Made by a program: the position numbers and the translations under genes
Shown here: positions 22,661 through 33,669 of the stretch, one piece after another
Layout of the letters: every line of letters begins with the position of its first letter
Numbering within the stretch: position 1 is the stretch's first letter
Assembly (NCBI GenBank): GCA_009823505.1
Contig: VZQC01004708.1
Location: forward strand, 80,355 to 144,354
DNA: 64,000 bases
Reading direction: 5' to 3'
Source: Rhizomys pruinosus
Lineage: Eukaryota > Chordata > Mammalia > Rodentia > Spalacidae
Notes under the pieces: generated by a model
The model's input: the letters and a program-made list of their open reading frames with translations, nothing else
What the model was told of the DNA's origin: nothing
The model's database searches: none

Positions 22661-23490
22661 AAGAAATTTAATTAGGGGATAGGTGAAGGTATAGTGTGGT
22701 TACAGATGAGTAATAGAAAATAATGGAAAACCACTTGGTGACTGGTTCTGGCGAGTTCCAACATCAAGTTGAGGATAACCAGGATCACATATAGAGTGAG
22801 GATCCCAGCTTTGCCCTCAGGGAACGTGAGAGGTTCTAGAGAATCAATCCTTAGGAGACCAGAATTTGCAAATGGCAGAGACCTCCTCTCTCCCCAGTCT
22901 AAGAGGTAAAATCACAGCCATACACAAACAGAGAGCAGAAAGGAAAGGGTTGCAGTTTATGGTTGTCAATCAGAGAAGTCTCAGACTGCTACTTAGTATC
23001 AGGAAGTCCTCCGTCCTCCACTGTTTCATCAGGGAACTGTCACAGGAAAGATCATGCAGACCACCAAAAAGAGCACATGGGAAGCATGTATTCTACTAGG
23101 CGACAGCTTGGTCCAGTGGACTCAGCCTCAGACTCTGACACTGAAGGGAAGTAGCACATATTACTTATATTTTGGGCATCGGGTTACAGTGAGAAGGAAA
23201 CTTATATGTTGATTGACTATTAGCAAAGTCCTACAACCAGGTAAATTATTATAACTTTTAAATATAAAACATGATAAAAATTCTACATAAAAGTCATTCC
23301 AGAAGTCTCTGAGGCAAATAGAATTGAAGAAGTTTCATCAGGACCCAAGGGAAGTGATTCTAGCTTTTCCGGTTTTCTAGCCGATTTCACTTCCATTGAC
23401 AGAGACAGAGAAAACAAGGATTAAACCCATATTTTCTTTAAATGTTTCATCATACTCTACATCACTACTCCCAGAGGAATGTGGAACTTT
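22661..23490. other. Unassigned sequence, no recognised gene
   Basis: Two overlapping frames at 22866-23154 (63-77 codons) have no features I recognise. The segment could be an old LTR-type or other repeat, but I see no terminal signatures. Confidence 0.35.
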
Positions 23491-23499
23491 GGCTCATGG

Positions 23500-23862
23500 T
23501 AGGGGACCACACCCCCAACTCACAGGACAGGACCGGAACACTAGCTCAGAGAAGGGCACTACAGCTCAGACTCATAAGCAAGGTCCCACAGCACCAACTC
23601 ACAAGAAGGGACCATAGCTCCAGAGTCATAAGAAGGATCAGAGCTCCAAGTTCACAGGAAGTGACCAAAACTCCACCACACTGGAGGAGATCACTGTACC
23701 AGCTCTCAGGACAGGAAGACATTTCCTGTTCACAGTGGGTAGAGGCTCAGCTCCAACTCACAAGAGGAGACCACAGCTCCAGGCTCATAAGAGGGGCCAC
23801 AGCTCCAGCTCACAGAAGGTGACCACAGCTCCAGGTTTACAATACAGGACTGCAGTCACAAG
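23500..23862. repeat. Degenerate 26-bp minisatellite, about 13 units
   Basis: Units of about 26 bp follow the pattern gaccacagctccaactcacaagaag, for example at 23503, 23610 and 23760-23850. Identity is highest towards the right end and decays to the left. The 126-codon frame at 23442-23822 is a reading of this repeat, not a gene; 26 is not a multiple of three, so the protein shows no period. Confidence 0.85.
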
Positions 23863-23869
23863 TAACATA

Positions 23870-24585
23870 TGATTTTTTTAAAGCCCTTTTTTATGAGTTA
23901 TCCTCCCTTTTATCCATCTTCTATCCTAACCTACCATTCCCCACCCCCATTAAACCCATCCTATGTCTGTATTCCCCTTCCTTATGTAAATCACAATATG
24001 CTATTCATCCTCTCATCATTCTTTGTTAGTTTAATGACTTCTAAGGAGTTTCCAATTTAAACATACCTATCTAAAGATTCAGAGGTAACATCCACTTTTG
24101 AGAGCGAACATGCAATGTTTGTCTGGATCTTCGTTATTTCATTCAGTATGATTATTTCCGGTTCCATCAATTTGTCTGTGAATTTCATACCTCGTTTTCT
24201 TAACACTTGAATAATTTTGGTTAATGTAAATATATCACATTTTCAATATACATTCATCAGTTTTTATTTATCTAGCTTTTTGTCCATTTCTTGGCGATTG
24301 GGAATACAGTAGCAATAAACATGGATTAATAGGTATATCTGTAACTGGATACAAAAATCTTTAGGTATATGGTCAAAAGGGGGATACTTGGATCATGGGA
24401 AAGATCTATTGTTGGCTTTTCAAGGAACCCCCACCCTGGTTTCCATAAGGAATACACCAGTTTGCACTTGCACCGGCAGCACATTACTGCTCCCCTTTTC
24501 CCATATCGTTGCCAATACCTGTCATTGTTTGTTTTTGTTTTACTTTTAGTTTATCCTAGCCATTCTGAATGGGTAAGCTGAAACA
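23870..24585 (-). mobile_element. L1 ORF2 C-terminus and 3' UTR (3' half of a twin-primed L1)
   Basis: Read on the minus strand it starts near the ORF2 segment PFRMARI (cccattcagaatggctagg), passes the conserved end region (aaattgatggaaccgg, ctgaatgaaataac) and enters a short UTR. It begins where the opposite-facing segment at 24586-26410 ends, so the two are halves of one element. Confidence 0.75.
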
Positions 24586-24706
24586 TAATAAAGGCAGTAC
24601 ACAGCAAGCTCACAGCCAACATACTAAACAGCGAAAAACACAAAGCATCCCCACTAAAATCAGGAACAACCTAAGAATGACTACTCTCACCATTATTGTT
24701 CAATAT

Positions 24707-25029
24707 AGCACTTGAAGTTTTTTTATTTCTCATAAAAGTGTTTATTTCTTTTTTTCTCTTTTTTTTATTGATGTTTTGTGTATTTCATACATCATTTTCC
24801 AATTCAATTCAGGCATATATCCCCTTCCCTTCCCCCCACCCCACCCCTACCCATCCCAGATCATGCATTCTGCCATATCTTTTCTGCGTCTTTCTCTGTT
24901 TTTTTTTTCCTTTTTTTTTTAAACAGTAAGGTGATCGTCTGTGAGTACAAGCATCCCCATGTAAAACCAATTTCCAACCAGTTTGCCTAAACCCACATAG
25001 CTCATGGGCCCCCCAGCACTTGAAGTTTT
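24707..25029 (-). mobile_element. 293-bp L1 3' end (body A + tail) with 15-bp TSD
   Basis: Minus-strand insert 24722-25014 contains the end of body A (gggcccatgagctatgtggg, aattggttttacatgg) and the tail (agagaaagacgcag, atacacaaaacatcaataaaa). TSD agcacttgaagtttt is exact at 24707-24721 and 25015-25029, inside the ORF2 remnant. Confidence 0.92.
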
Positions 25030-25250
25030 AGCTAGAGCAATAAAACTAGTGGAATTAAGGGGATACAATTGGAAAGAAAGAAGTCAAAACATCCTTATTG
25101 GCAGACATTATTTTTCATAAGGCCCCTTTAAGACCTTTGTGTACATATAAGACCATAAAGACTCCTCCAGAGAACTTGTTCATATTAAGAAAAAACATTC
25201 AGAAAAGTGTCAAGATAGAAGACCAACACGACAAAATTGGTAGTCTTCTC

Positions 25251-25306
25251 ACATACCACCAACATACCACCAACATACCACAACATACCACTAACATACC
25301 ACCAAC
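25251..25306. repeat. 11-bp tandem repeat (acataccacca)n
   Basis: About five copies of an acataccacca-type unit inside the L1 remnant. Confidence 0.88.
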
Positions 25307-26414
25307 AAGCATATTTGGAAAAAAACAATCAGGGAAATGAACCTATTCTCAGCACCCTCAAAAATATAAAGCAATTTGCATAAATCTAACCAAGGAAGTA
25401 AGCAAAGGATTTAGAAGTAAAAACATGAAGACATGGCAGAAACTAAAAGATGGAAAGCTTCCCTTGCTCACAGACTGGTAGGAGTAATATTGTGGGGGGA
25501 AAAAATGCTACTAAAAGCAATCTACAGATTCAGTGCAAACCCCATTACAATTCCAACAAAATTCTTTGCAGACATTGAAAAAATAATCTTAAATTTAATA
25601 TGGAAACATAAAAAAAAAAAAACTCAAGTTAACCAAAACAATCCTCAATAATAAAAGATACTTGCTGGAGGAATCACCATCCATTTGATTTCAATTGTTA
25701 CTACAGAGCTATAGTAATAAAAACCACAGGGCATGACAGACACATTTATCCATGGAATAAAATCTAGGACCCAGACTTAAGTCCATGTGTTTCTTGGGTT
25801 CTGATGAAGGTGCAAAAACACACATTTGGAAAAAACAGTATGTTTAATCAGTGATGCTGATCAAACTTAATAGCTATATGCTGAATAATGAAGCTGGATC
25901 CCTAGTTCTGACCTTGTAAAAATCTTAATACCAAATGGATCAAGGATTACAGCATAAGATCTGATGCCTTGAATCTGATAGAGAAAATGGAGAATATACT
26001 TGAAATTATAGCCACAGGAAAGGATGTTTGGAAGAAGACCTTTGTAGCTAGACATTTAGAGCAACAACTGAAGAATGAGACCTCATGGAAATATTAATCT
26101 TTGCAGCAGAAGAGACCATCATTTGAATCAAGAGACCACCTAGGGAATGGAAAAACATCTTTACCATGTATACATCTGACACAGGGTTAGCTTCTAAGAC
26201 ATACAAAGAACTAAAAGTAGTAAACATCAAAAATACAAATAACAAATTATAAATTGAGGCAGGAAGTAAACAGAGAGGCCTCATGAATCAAAAATGGCTG
26301 AAAAATATTTTAAATGTTCAATATTTTTAGTCATCAGGGAAATACGAAGTACATCAAAATCTCATCATACCACAGTCAGAATAACTAATATCCAAAAATA
26401 CTTATTTTTAACAC

Positions 26415-26540
26415 CGTCAATTTTTATTTTATGTGTGTGTGTGTGTGCGTGCACGCGCGCGCTTGCATGTATGTATACCACATTTGCCTGATGCCTGTGT
26501 AGGCCAGAAGAAGGATTTGGATGCCTGGAATTGGAGTTAC
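26415..26540 (-). mobile_element. SINE fragment with Z-forming (GT/GC) tract
   Basis: tgcctgatgcctgtgtaggcc and ggaattggagttac fit an antisense B3-type SINE whose tail side carries an alternating tract at 26431-26462. It is interrupted on the right by a B1. Confidence 0.6.
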
Positions 26541-26750
26541 AAATGGCCATTTCTGCTGGGTGTGGTGATGCACGCCTTTAATCCTAGCACTTGGGAGGCA
26601 GAGGCAGGCAGATCTTTGTGAGTTCAAGGCCAGCCTGGTCTACAGAGTGAGTTCCAGGACACTTGGGACTACAGGGAGACCCTGTCTCAAAAAGACAAAT
26701 AAGAAGACAAATATAAAAACAAACAAACAAAAACACAAATGGCCATTTCT
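26541..26750 (+). mobile_element. Young B1 SINE with 14-bp TSD
   Basis: Full sense B1 (gctgggtgtggtgatgcacgc to ctgtctcaaaaagacaaat, long A-rich tail) between exact TSDs aaatggccatttct at 26541-26554 and 26737-26750. Confidence 0.95.
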
Positions 26751-26769
26751 ATAGGCCCTAATTACTATT

Positions 26770-26990
26770 TTAATGGTAAATTTATTTTTATTATTCACTT
26801 ATGTTTATGTGTGTTCATATGTGTATATGTACATGTATATTTGCATGCGAATTCAGGTGTGTCAGGTGATGCTAGATCCATTGGAGCTGTAGTTACATGC
26901 AGTTGCGAGCTATCCCACTCAGGTAATAATGACTAAATTCCAGAACTCTGAAAGAGCAGCTATATAAATGCAAAGCCATTTCTCCAGCCC
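26770..26990 (-). mobile_element. Older B3-type SINE
   Basis: Antisense: AT-rich tail, tttgcatgcgaattcaggtg, tggagctgtagttacatgc and head gcaaagccatttctccagcccc. Confidence 0.72.
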
Positions 26991-27351
26991 CCTGAAATCA
27001 TTATTAATGGTTCTCCCTTTGCCATAAAATGTTCTGAATTGTATTGTTTTGTTTACTTACTAATTAATTAATTAATTTGCCAGCCTATCCACAGATTATT
27101 CTGAGCAAATGTTTCAATGGAGTAGGAAAAAAAAGTATATAAGCTTTTTTTTTAAGGTTCCAAATTATCCATCTAGCTCAATAATGTAAAAGGCACTTAA
27201 GATGTGAAATATGGTATATAATAATAGCTTCTCAGTGTGATTGTTATCCCATGGTGTGCGTCCTGCAACTTTATACTAGAACAAAAAGTGATTTGCTTGA
27301 ATCTGTAGATTCCTTTGAATGAAGATGAGTCAGACAGTCTTTTGGGACAGA

Positions 27352-27385
<34 letters not shown>

Positions 27386-27400
27386 ATATATATATATTGC
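27352..27400. repeat. (TA)n microsatellite
   Basis: About 23 TA units with one tc interruption. A short (AATT)n lies at 27058-27078. Confidence 0.95.
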
Positions 27401-27614
27401 TACATTTCCTATGAATATTATTTTCCACAGAAACAGCATTTGGTCTCCAACATTATTTTAAGATATGTTCTAAAGTGGCATCATCTTGGCATATTAACTT
27501 TTAAAATTTTGCTTAACTTTAAGCATGAAGCTATTCAAACCACTTATACATACACATCACTTGTGCAGAAGAGTAGTGTTCTTCTGGACACTGGAAGTAA
27601 AATAAATCAAGTTT

Positions 27615-28160
27615 ATTTGTTCACAGATTCATTCAACATTTAAGCATTTATGAGTATCTAGTGTGGCCAGCGACTGTTTCAAATAGTTCAAGTACAACAT
27701 AGAATTAAATAACAAAGTCTTGGGTAAAAGATTTTGTGCTTTTAAATGAAGTAATAAAGATAACACCCAAAAAGTTGAAGGGAGGTACAAATTTACCTCT
27801 GTAGGTACTTTGCAGAAGAGAATTCTCCAAGTGTGAGGAAGCAAAAAAAAGAAAAAATGATTCTAAATGAGGTTCAGGCTGAGCCTTAAATGGTCAGTAA
27901 GGGAGTGGGCATGGCTAAAGTTGAGTGATCAGGGGAAAGTAGCTGGAGACCGGTCACAGGAGTCAGTTAAGCCACTGCTTGCTGTGGCTGTAGCCTGTGA
28001 GGAATGGGACTCTACTGGAATATTTGTTTTTGCATTTTGTGGTATTACACACCCCCTAATTTACAAGGCATACTTTGGCATTGTGGGTTAAGAATAGACT
28101 GTACTGATGTAGATTTGTAGCTCATGGTAATATTCTAGGAGAGAGATGATGGAAAGTCAA
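27615..28160 (+). mobile_element. Ancient mammalian interspersed repeat (family uncertain)
   Basis: cagattcattcaacatttaagc, gtggccagcgactgtttcaa, later gaggttcaggctgagcctt and gtaatattctaggagagagatgatgg follow an old mammalian repeat with the attcattcaacaaatatttattga start and gagagatgatgg end. L2-class is my best guess. A SINE has inserted into its right end. Confidence 0.45.
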
Positions 28161-28424
28161 GGGGCTCGAGAGATGGCCTAGCGGTTAAGAACGCCAACTG
28201 CTCTTACAGAGGACCCGGGTTCGATCCCCAGCACCCACATGGCGGACGAGAACCATCTGAAACTCCAATTCCAGGAGAACTCCAGTTCCAGGGGAATCCG
28301 ACACCCTCTTCTGACCTCTGCAGCATTGCAAGACACGGGTGCACAAACTTGCATGCAGACAGTACATTCATACACATACAGAAATAAATAAAATTTAAAA
28401 AAATTAAAAAAAAAGGAAAGTCAA
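28151..28424 (+). mobile_element. Full-length B2/B3-type SINE, 18-bp duplication, TSD
   Basis: Sense SINE 28161-28414: A-box region tggcctagcggttaaga, B box gggttcgatcccc (both look intact), the 18-bp duplication (aactccaattccaggag then aactccagttccagggg) and a (aaat)n tail. TSD ggaaagtcaa is exact at 28151-28160 and 28415-28424. One of the youngest-looking copies. Confidence 0.96.
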
Positions 28425-28489
28425 ACAATGTCGTCAAATTGGAGGTCACAAGATGTGATCATATTCTGCAATTTATAAACAAGATTTTT

Positions 28490-28808
28490 GGTGTATGTAT
28501 GTGTGTATGTATGTATGTATGTATGTATTCATGTTTGTGGGAAGGAGCCCATGTGTGTACATGATGTGGAGGTCCAAGGAAAATCTCAGGATTTGTCTAC
28601 CTTACTTGGACCTAGAGTCTCTTGCTGGCCTGGAGACCACTGATTAGGCTCGGCTGGGTGGATTCCATGTCCCAGGATTCTCTTGCTTCAACACTGGAAT
28701 TAGAAGCACATGTAACCATGCCTAGCTTTTTACTGGAAGATGGAAATCAAACTGAGATCTTTATGCTTAGAAAGCAAGTGCTTTACTAACTGAGCATCTC
28801 TTCAGCCC
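28490..28808 (-). mobile_element. Older rodent repeat with (GTAT)n end
   Basis: (gtat)n at 28493-28530 precedes gatgtggaggtccaagg, cctggagaccactgattagg and the end tttactaactgagcatctcttcagccc. The end resembles the antisense head of a rodent tRNA-derived repeat. 49795-50080 may be a second copy of the same family. Confidence 0.5.
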
Positions 28809-28814
28809 TGATAA

Positions 28815-30000
28815 ATATGGTGAGTTAAATTATATGAAATTCAAGAAAAGGAATATTTGGGATGACCTCTGTGTATTTATTTTATTGACCAACTAGTAAG
28901 CTGCCATTTATATTATGCAATGAAGAGAAAAATTAATAGAAGAGGAGTAGAAAATTGGTAGTACAAAAAAGTTTAAGATTAAGGTATATTTTGAACATTA
29001 CATGAAAATGCCATGTTGGAAAAAATCAGTCAAGAATTCACTTCGATTTTATTGCCTACAGAATTGTCTTGTATAAGGTGCAGTTTCATTCTTTTTGACA
29101 TCATTGGCTAAGAAGAATTTACTTATTCCTCAAAATCAGGGTTTATTTTTCAGATTCATTCAGAAAACTGTTTGCTGGATATCTCTAGTGATTTGTCCTA
29201 GAAAAAATGACAAGGGTAATACATTCTCTATCTCTGTGGTGACTCTCTCATAGACATACTCCAACCCCTATACACAGACACTCAGATGGTTGTTCCTAGT
29301 ACAACATTCATTGAAAAAGAAATCTTCAAGTTATTCTGGTTCTTCATCATCCCACCCAGGTCATGCTACAAATATTATTTGTTTGTTTAACCAAAGTCTT
29401 TCTCTCCATTTCCATGGGTAACTGGCAGGTGTTGCTGAATTTGTTTCCAATGGATCTTTTGCTCTGTGCTACCTAGCTAAGAGAATGATGTTTATATTAT
29501 GCTGTGATTATTTGCATTTTCCAGTAGCTCTGCTGAAGTCCATAGCTTTGTGTCGGCAATGGAGTAATCTAGAGATTTCTATTGTCTCAGGAAGAATCAA
29601 TCAGAGAGAGAACTAAATAATTCACTTAACATTCAAACACAAATCCTGTTTTATAGAGAGGACATGTTACATGTTATTTAGTGAGTCCCTTTGGTTGTTT
29701 TTAGAACTCATAAATTCTAATAATATAGAAAATAGATTTTTAGGAGAGCAGCATTTCTTTGTTGTATGTAATGTGCTTAAAACACTTCTGTAAAAGGTGT
29801 GGACTTTTCATGCAAACCTCAATCCATAGTGGAAACGGCATCGTCTATTAAAGAATGGCTCATGTATGCATACAAGTGCAATCAAACAGCCACATGCCAC
29901 TGGTATACATATTTTAAGGGAAACATTTGCTCTTCCACTCTACGACTCAATTTTATATTATCTTTCTATTTTCATTTAAAAATCTTGTTCTTGACACATT
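28815..30000. other. Unique intergenic stretch
   Basis: No rodent SINE or L1 sequence seen. Ordinary AT-rich DNA without a supported exon. Confidence 0.5.
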
Positions 30001-30006
30001 AATTTG

Positions 30007-30244
30007 TTTTGTTATTCATTTTTTTTTCTTATGTGTATGAATGTACTGTCTGCATGTAGGTTTGTGCACCCGTGTTGTGCAATGCCTCAGAGGTCAGAAG
30101 AAGGTGTCAGATTCCCCTGGAACTGGAGTTAAAGACAGTTCTCAGCTGCCAAGTGAGTGCTGGGGATCGAACCTGGCTCCTCTGCAAGAGCAGTTGGTGC
30201 TCTTAACTGCTAGGCCATTTCTCCAGCCCATGTTTTTGTTATTC
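30007..30244 (-). mobile_element. B2/B3-type SINE with TSD, no internal duplication
   Basis: Antisense SINE with head cttaactgctaggccatttctccagccc. TSD ttttgttattc is exact at 30007-30017 and 30234-30244. It has the single ctggaactggagtt block. Confidence 0.94.
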
Positions 30245-30249
30245 TTTAG

Positions 30250-31190
30250 TGGGTCACTGAGACCTACAGATTTGAAAGCACTGACAGAGTGACATAGACA
30301 CATACATGTGTAGTAATTTAAATCTAAAACTCATGGCAGTTACTTAGCAATTCCATCACCTGAATCATTTGTACTTCAAGAGTTGCTAGCTGGCACAAAA
30401 GGAATCTTGATTGGGGTACATGATCCTAAGACTTCAGAGAAATATTTATTTCCTAAAATGTGTTAACGTATTGGGTAATTGGATAAAGGGATGTTTGAAT
30501 TTTTCTCCCTTGAAATATATAGTATTCAGAAGTTGAGATGGTTTCAAGTACTAGAGATACAGATTTTTCTCTTGAGTCAATGAATTAGTTATCTGATCAA
30601 AGCGAGGTTATCCAAGGAATCAAAATTCAGTGTTGTGCATGAGGTTTGAAAGTTCATTCTTCTACACATTTCTCCCCTTTCTAGCTCCAGTGAAAATTTC
30701 TCTTGTCTAATCTAGCTAAAAGTATATCTGAACTTGTCAGAGAATCATTTTTTTTTAATTTTCTTGTAGTTAACCTTTCATTCAAGGGCACTCTTGGAGA
30801 AGCATAACTGGGCAGTAATACTCAGAAAAGATCATACTTGTTAGAACAAATCACTTGTCTTTGAATATGTTTGAGAAGAAATGTTTACAATTGTGTCAGA
30901 TTTTATTATAGAATAGATCACACACAAAGAAACACATCCTGCGAATTGTGATGGGCCACCTTATCCATGATAAAGTCTATAAGTTAAATAACTTACTTAA
31001 TGTCATGAAGCACAAAAGGGCTTAGGTTTGTTTGAAATTTAAGTATTTAAAATCATTCTCCATCTTTCCTCTTAATATTTGTACTTTAGACAAAGCTATT
31101 ACTGTGTAAGAAAGGATAAGAAGACCTGATAAAAGGATACAAACTATCCACAGTATCTTTAGTATCATTCTAGAGTATATAGAAAAATAA
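30250..31190. other. Unique intergenic stretch
   Basis: Nothing recognised beyond A/T runs. Confidence 0.5.
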
Positions 31191-31252
31191 TCTACAACAA
31201 CATTTTCTCAAGGGAAGTTTAGGAAAGGCTAAATTGAACTAAAAAATGATGT

Positions 31253-32085
31253 GTTCTGTGTTATCTTCCAGGTCTGATATTCTTTGTTCTGCTTCCTCCA
31301 TTCTGCCTCTGAGGCTTTTTCCATTCTTTTTTGAGTGTTTGATTTCCTTTTTCATTTCATCCTGTGTTGTCCTTAGTATTTCCACTTCCTTTTGGAGCTT
31401 CTAAATCTCTTCCTGTAGCTCTTTGCTTCACCGGTTTGTTTCCTTATCTTTTTCAACATGGGATCTTTTCACTGTTTCTTCTTCTTTCTGGAGTTTGTCA
31501 CTCTCTCTCTCTAGGTCCTTCTTGAGTTCTTCATTCTCTTTTCTTAATTCTTTGATTTACTCTTTATAATCTTGTAGTTCTTTAAGTACGTTCACAATTG
31601 TGTTTCTGATATCTGTGTCCTGGGCCATCTCCAGGGGGATCCCACTGTAGAAATCTTCCATAGGGTTGGTAGAGCTTGGTTCGGGATTATCCTGCCCCTT
31701 TCCTGTGTTGTCTCTTCTTCGTGTTCCCGGCATATGGGTTTCTCCTTGCCTGTATTCCAATGTGGGTCCCAAATGCCTCTTCACTGTGTTGAAGGCTTGC
31801 TTTCCTTGCCTCCTTCAGATGCCTTCATAACCCCAGCTGGCAGAGGGGGGGTGCTCTTTGCCTGGTACCTGCTTTTCAGCTGGTTTTGGGAGATCTCAGA
31901 TCTCAAGACTTACACAACCCTACCTTTTATACCAGCTGGGAGGATAACTCTGCCCCCATAGCCACAAAAGCCAACTAAGCCAAAGACAACTGGATTAAGT
32001 AGATTAGGTCATACAACAACCAGCCTTGCTGAAGCACCCATCTCCTACCTACCTTCCTGTGCTTCCGCTGGTCTTGGGATATCTC
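31253..32085 (-). mobile_element. L1 5' segment: 5' UTR and N-terminal ORF1, inverted
   Basis: On the minus strand a 5' UTR-like stretch (32085 to about 31734) leads to a start codon at 31731-31733 and an L1 ORF1-type protein: MPGTRRRDNTGK, a Pro/Ser/Asp/Ile linker, then a long Lys/Glu-rich coiled coil (KELRKENEELKKDLERES-like). A stop at about 31556 and others break it. It faces away from the L1 3' end that follows directly. Confidence 0.8.
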
Positions 32086-32086
32086 T

Positions 32087-32395
32087 ATAATGTAAATCTC
32101 TTAATGGGCTCTAGAAGCATTGATCCAGCACTTACTTTCAGACTCTGTAATTACTGTATATGAATGGAAAATATGTATACATATTTTAGAGTAATATAAA
32201 ATTAAAGGAGGAAAATGTGAATTCCTAAACATAAAAAAAGACTGAGAGAAAGATTTAGGATAGTTATGGCAGAGTGCATGATCTGGGGTGGGGTGAGAGG
32301 AAGGTAAAGGGGAATATGTCTAAACTGGACTGAGAAATGACGTCTGAAATACACAAAACATCAATAAATGCATTATAAAAAGGAAATAAAATGCT
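32087..32395 (+). mobile_element. L1 3' end: body B plus tail module
   Basis: ataatgtaaatctcttaatgggctc, gtaattactgtatatgaatgg and aggaggaaaatgtgaattcc (body B), then gagagaaagatttaggatag to aaaacatcaataaatgc (tail). It joins directly to the inverted ORF1/5' UTR segment, as in twin-priming insertions. Confidence 0.85.
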
Positions 32396-32399
32396 ATAG

Positions 32400-32990
32400 A
32401 AATGATGCTGCATCGTTTAAAGATTAGAACAGAAATAAATCACTGTTCTACCTGCCTTTCTTGGTGATGGACTTTTTTGGTTTGATTACATGTCTCGAGA
32501 AATACTGGAGTAAACAATATTTAGACTTGGAAATGGGTACATTCACCATGCATTAGTATTTTGGGTAGGAGTATTAAGTCAATCTATTTGGAAAATAAGT
32601 ATGGTTAGAATTTTTTTCAGTTAATATTATGCCTGTATACCATGGTCATCAGAATCTTCAATGGTGGGTATGTGCTAAGGACAAGCACTAGTGAACCAGA
32701 GGGTTTCTTGATAATGACTGTGCCTCACTCATGGTGTTGAGTCATTTCTGTAAATCCAAGCCATAGACAAGCCTATCTTTCTGATGTTACCCCTGCCTAA
32801 AAGTAGAGCACTGTTGCTTAATCTCAGGTATTAATGAAAGTGAGCTTTTACATTGATATTGTGTGCATAATTGTCTGGTATGTGTGCTGGTCACCTTGCT
32901 TATTTTGTCTCATGGTTTCAGAGTGCAGGCCATTTGTATGGGGAGAAGTCATGGTAGCAGCAGTGCAAGGAACTTGGTCACCTTTTGTGC
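32400..32990. other. Unassigned sequence
   Basis: No clear repeat. 32640-32830 may be an old repeat but lacks recognised ends. Confidence 0.4.
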
Positions 32991-32994
32991 TTTT

Positions 32995-33510
32995 AAAGCT
33001 ATTTTCTAGTTTCATTTTTTCATGTTTTATTTCTTGAAAATTCCCTACATATATACAAGGTTTCTTTATCATGTCTATCTTTTACACCACTTCCCAATGC
33101 CCAAGAGAAGTCCGTATCACATTTCCCTTACAATTTTATATTTTCCCATTAAAAATGTTTGGTAATTTAGTGAATCTATTTAGGGTTGCCCATATGCATG
33201 TGGGCATGGAACTTTCCACTGGGACATAGGGAAACTGCCGTGCCCACACTGAAAGAAAAGTGACTCTCACACCTCTAATAGCCATCGGCTGTCAATAGCT
33301 CCCTGCCCATAGGTAGCACCTTGGATTCCCCAGACCCTAGATGCTAGAATTTTTAACAGACTTGATCTTGGAGGTAAGCACAACATTGATAAGTTCACAA
33401 GTGCACCAGCCACCTCATGGCCAGAGGACCATTCCCAGCTTTCTTCACCATCTGTCAGCTAGGACATTCCTTTTGCCCCCTCTGGGAAGATGTTCACTGA
33501 ACATTAGGAG
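32995..33510 (-). mobile_element. L1 (Lx-like) 3' UTR, antisense
   Basis: gttgcccatatgcatgtggg, cactgggacatagggaaac, gaaagaaaagtgactctc, atagccatcggctgtcaatagctcc and the following landmarks follow the antisense Lx-type UTR order. Diverged. Confidence 0.72.
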
Positions 33511-33669
33511 AGGGTGATAGAAATATTCAATCTGTGCCTTAGAACTCACAGTTACTTAGTTTCAAAACTTTGAAGGGTAATGATTCACTGCAATAACCAC
33601 TACCCATTGCAATAAGAAACTGAGCAATGTTAATGTGATATTTCTTTTTTAGTATAATTTTTAATATAA

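Larger units (their letters stand above)
24586..26410 (+). mobile_element. L1 ORF2 remnant, inverted half of the twin-primed L1
   Basis: Plus-strand ORF2 from the reverse transcriptase region (tcaccattattgttcaatatagcac) through kAIYRFsANPIt-like sequence at 25515-25560 (ATYRFSANPITIPTKFF-like frame) to a TPVRITNIQKY-like end at 26365-26400. Many stops and frameshifts. Contains a nested insertion at 24722-25014 and a small tandem repeat at 25251-25306. Confidence 0.78.

Noticed and set aside
22866..23154. Two overlapping 63-77 codon frames in unassigned sequence
   Set aside because: No recognised similarity and no splice or regulatory context; left as unassigned DNA.
23442..23822. 126-codon open frame
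   Set aside because: Lies across the degenerate 26-bp minisatellite; the translation has no periodicity or domain, as expected for a chance frame in a stop-poor repeat.
25251..25306. Possible CRISPR-like direct repeats
   Set aside because: An 11-bp head-to-tail tandem repeat without spacers, in a mammalian L1 remnant.
31557..31784. Possible host coiled-coil gene on the minus strand
   Set aside because: The N-terminal segment and Lys/Glu coiled coil fit L1 ORF1, it is broken by stops, and it joins an L1 3' end.
32640..32830. Possible LTR fragment
   Set aside because: No TG...CA ends, no matching partner LTR, no primer-binding site or internal retroviral sequence found anywhere in the window.
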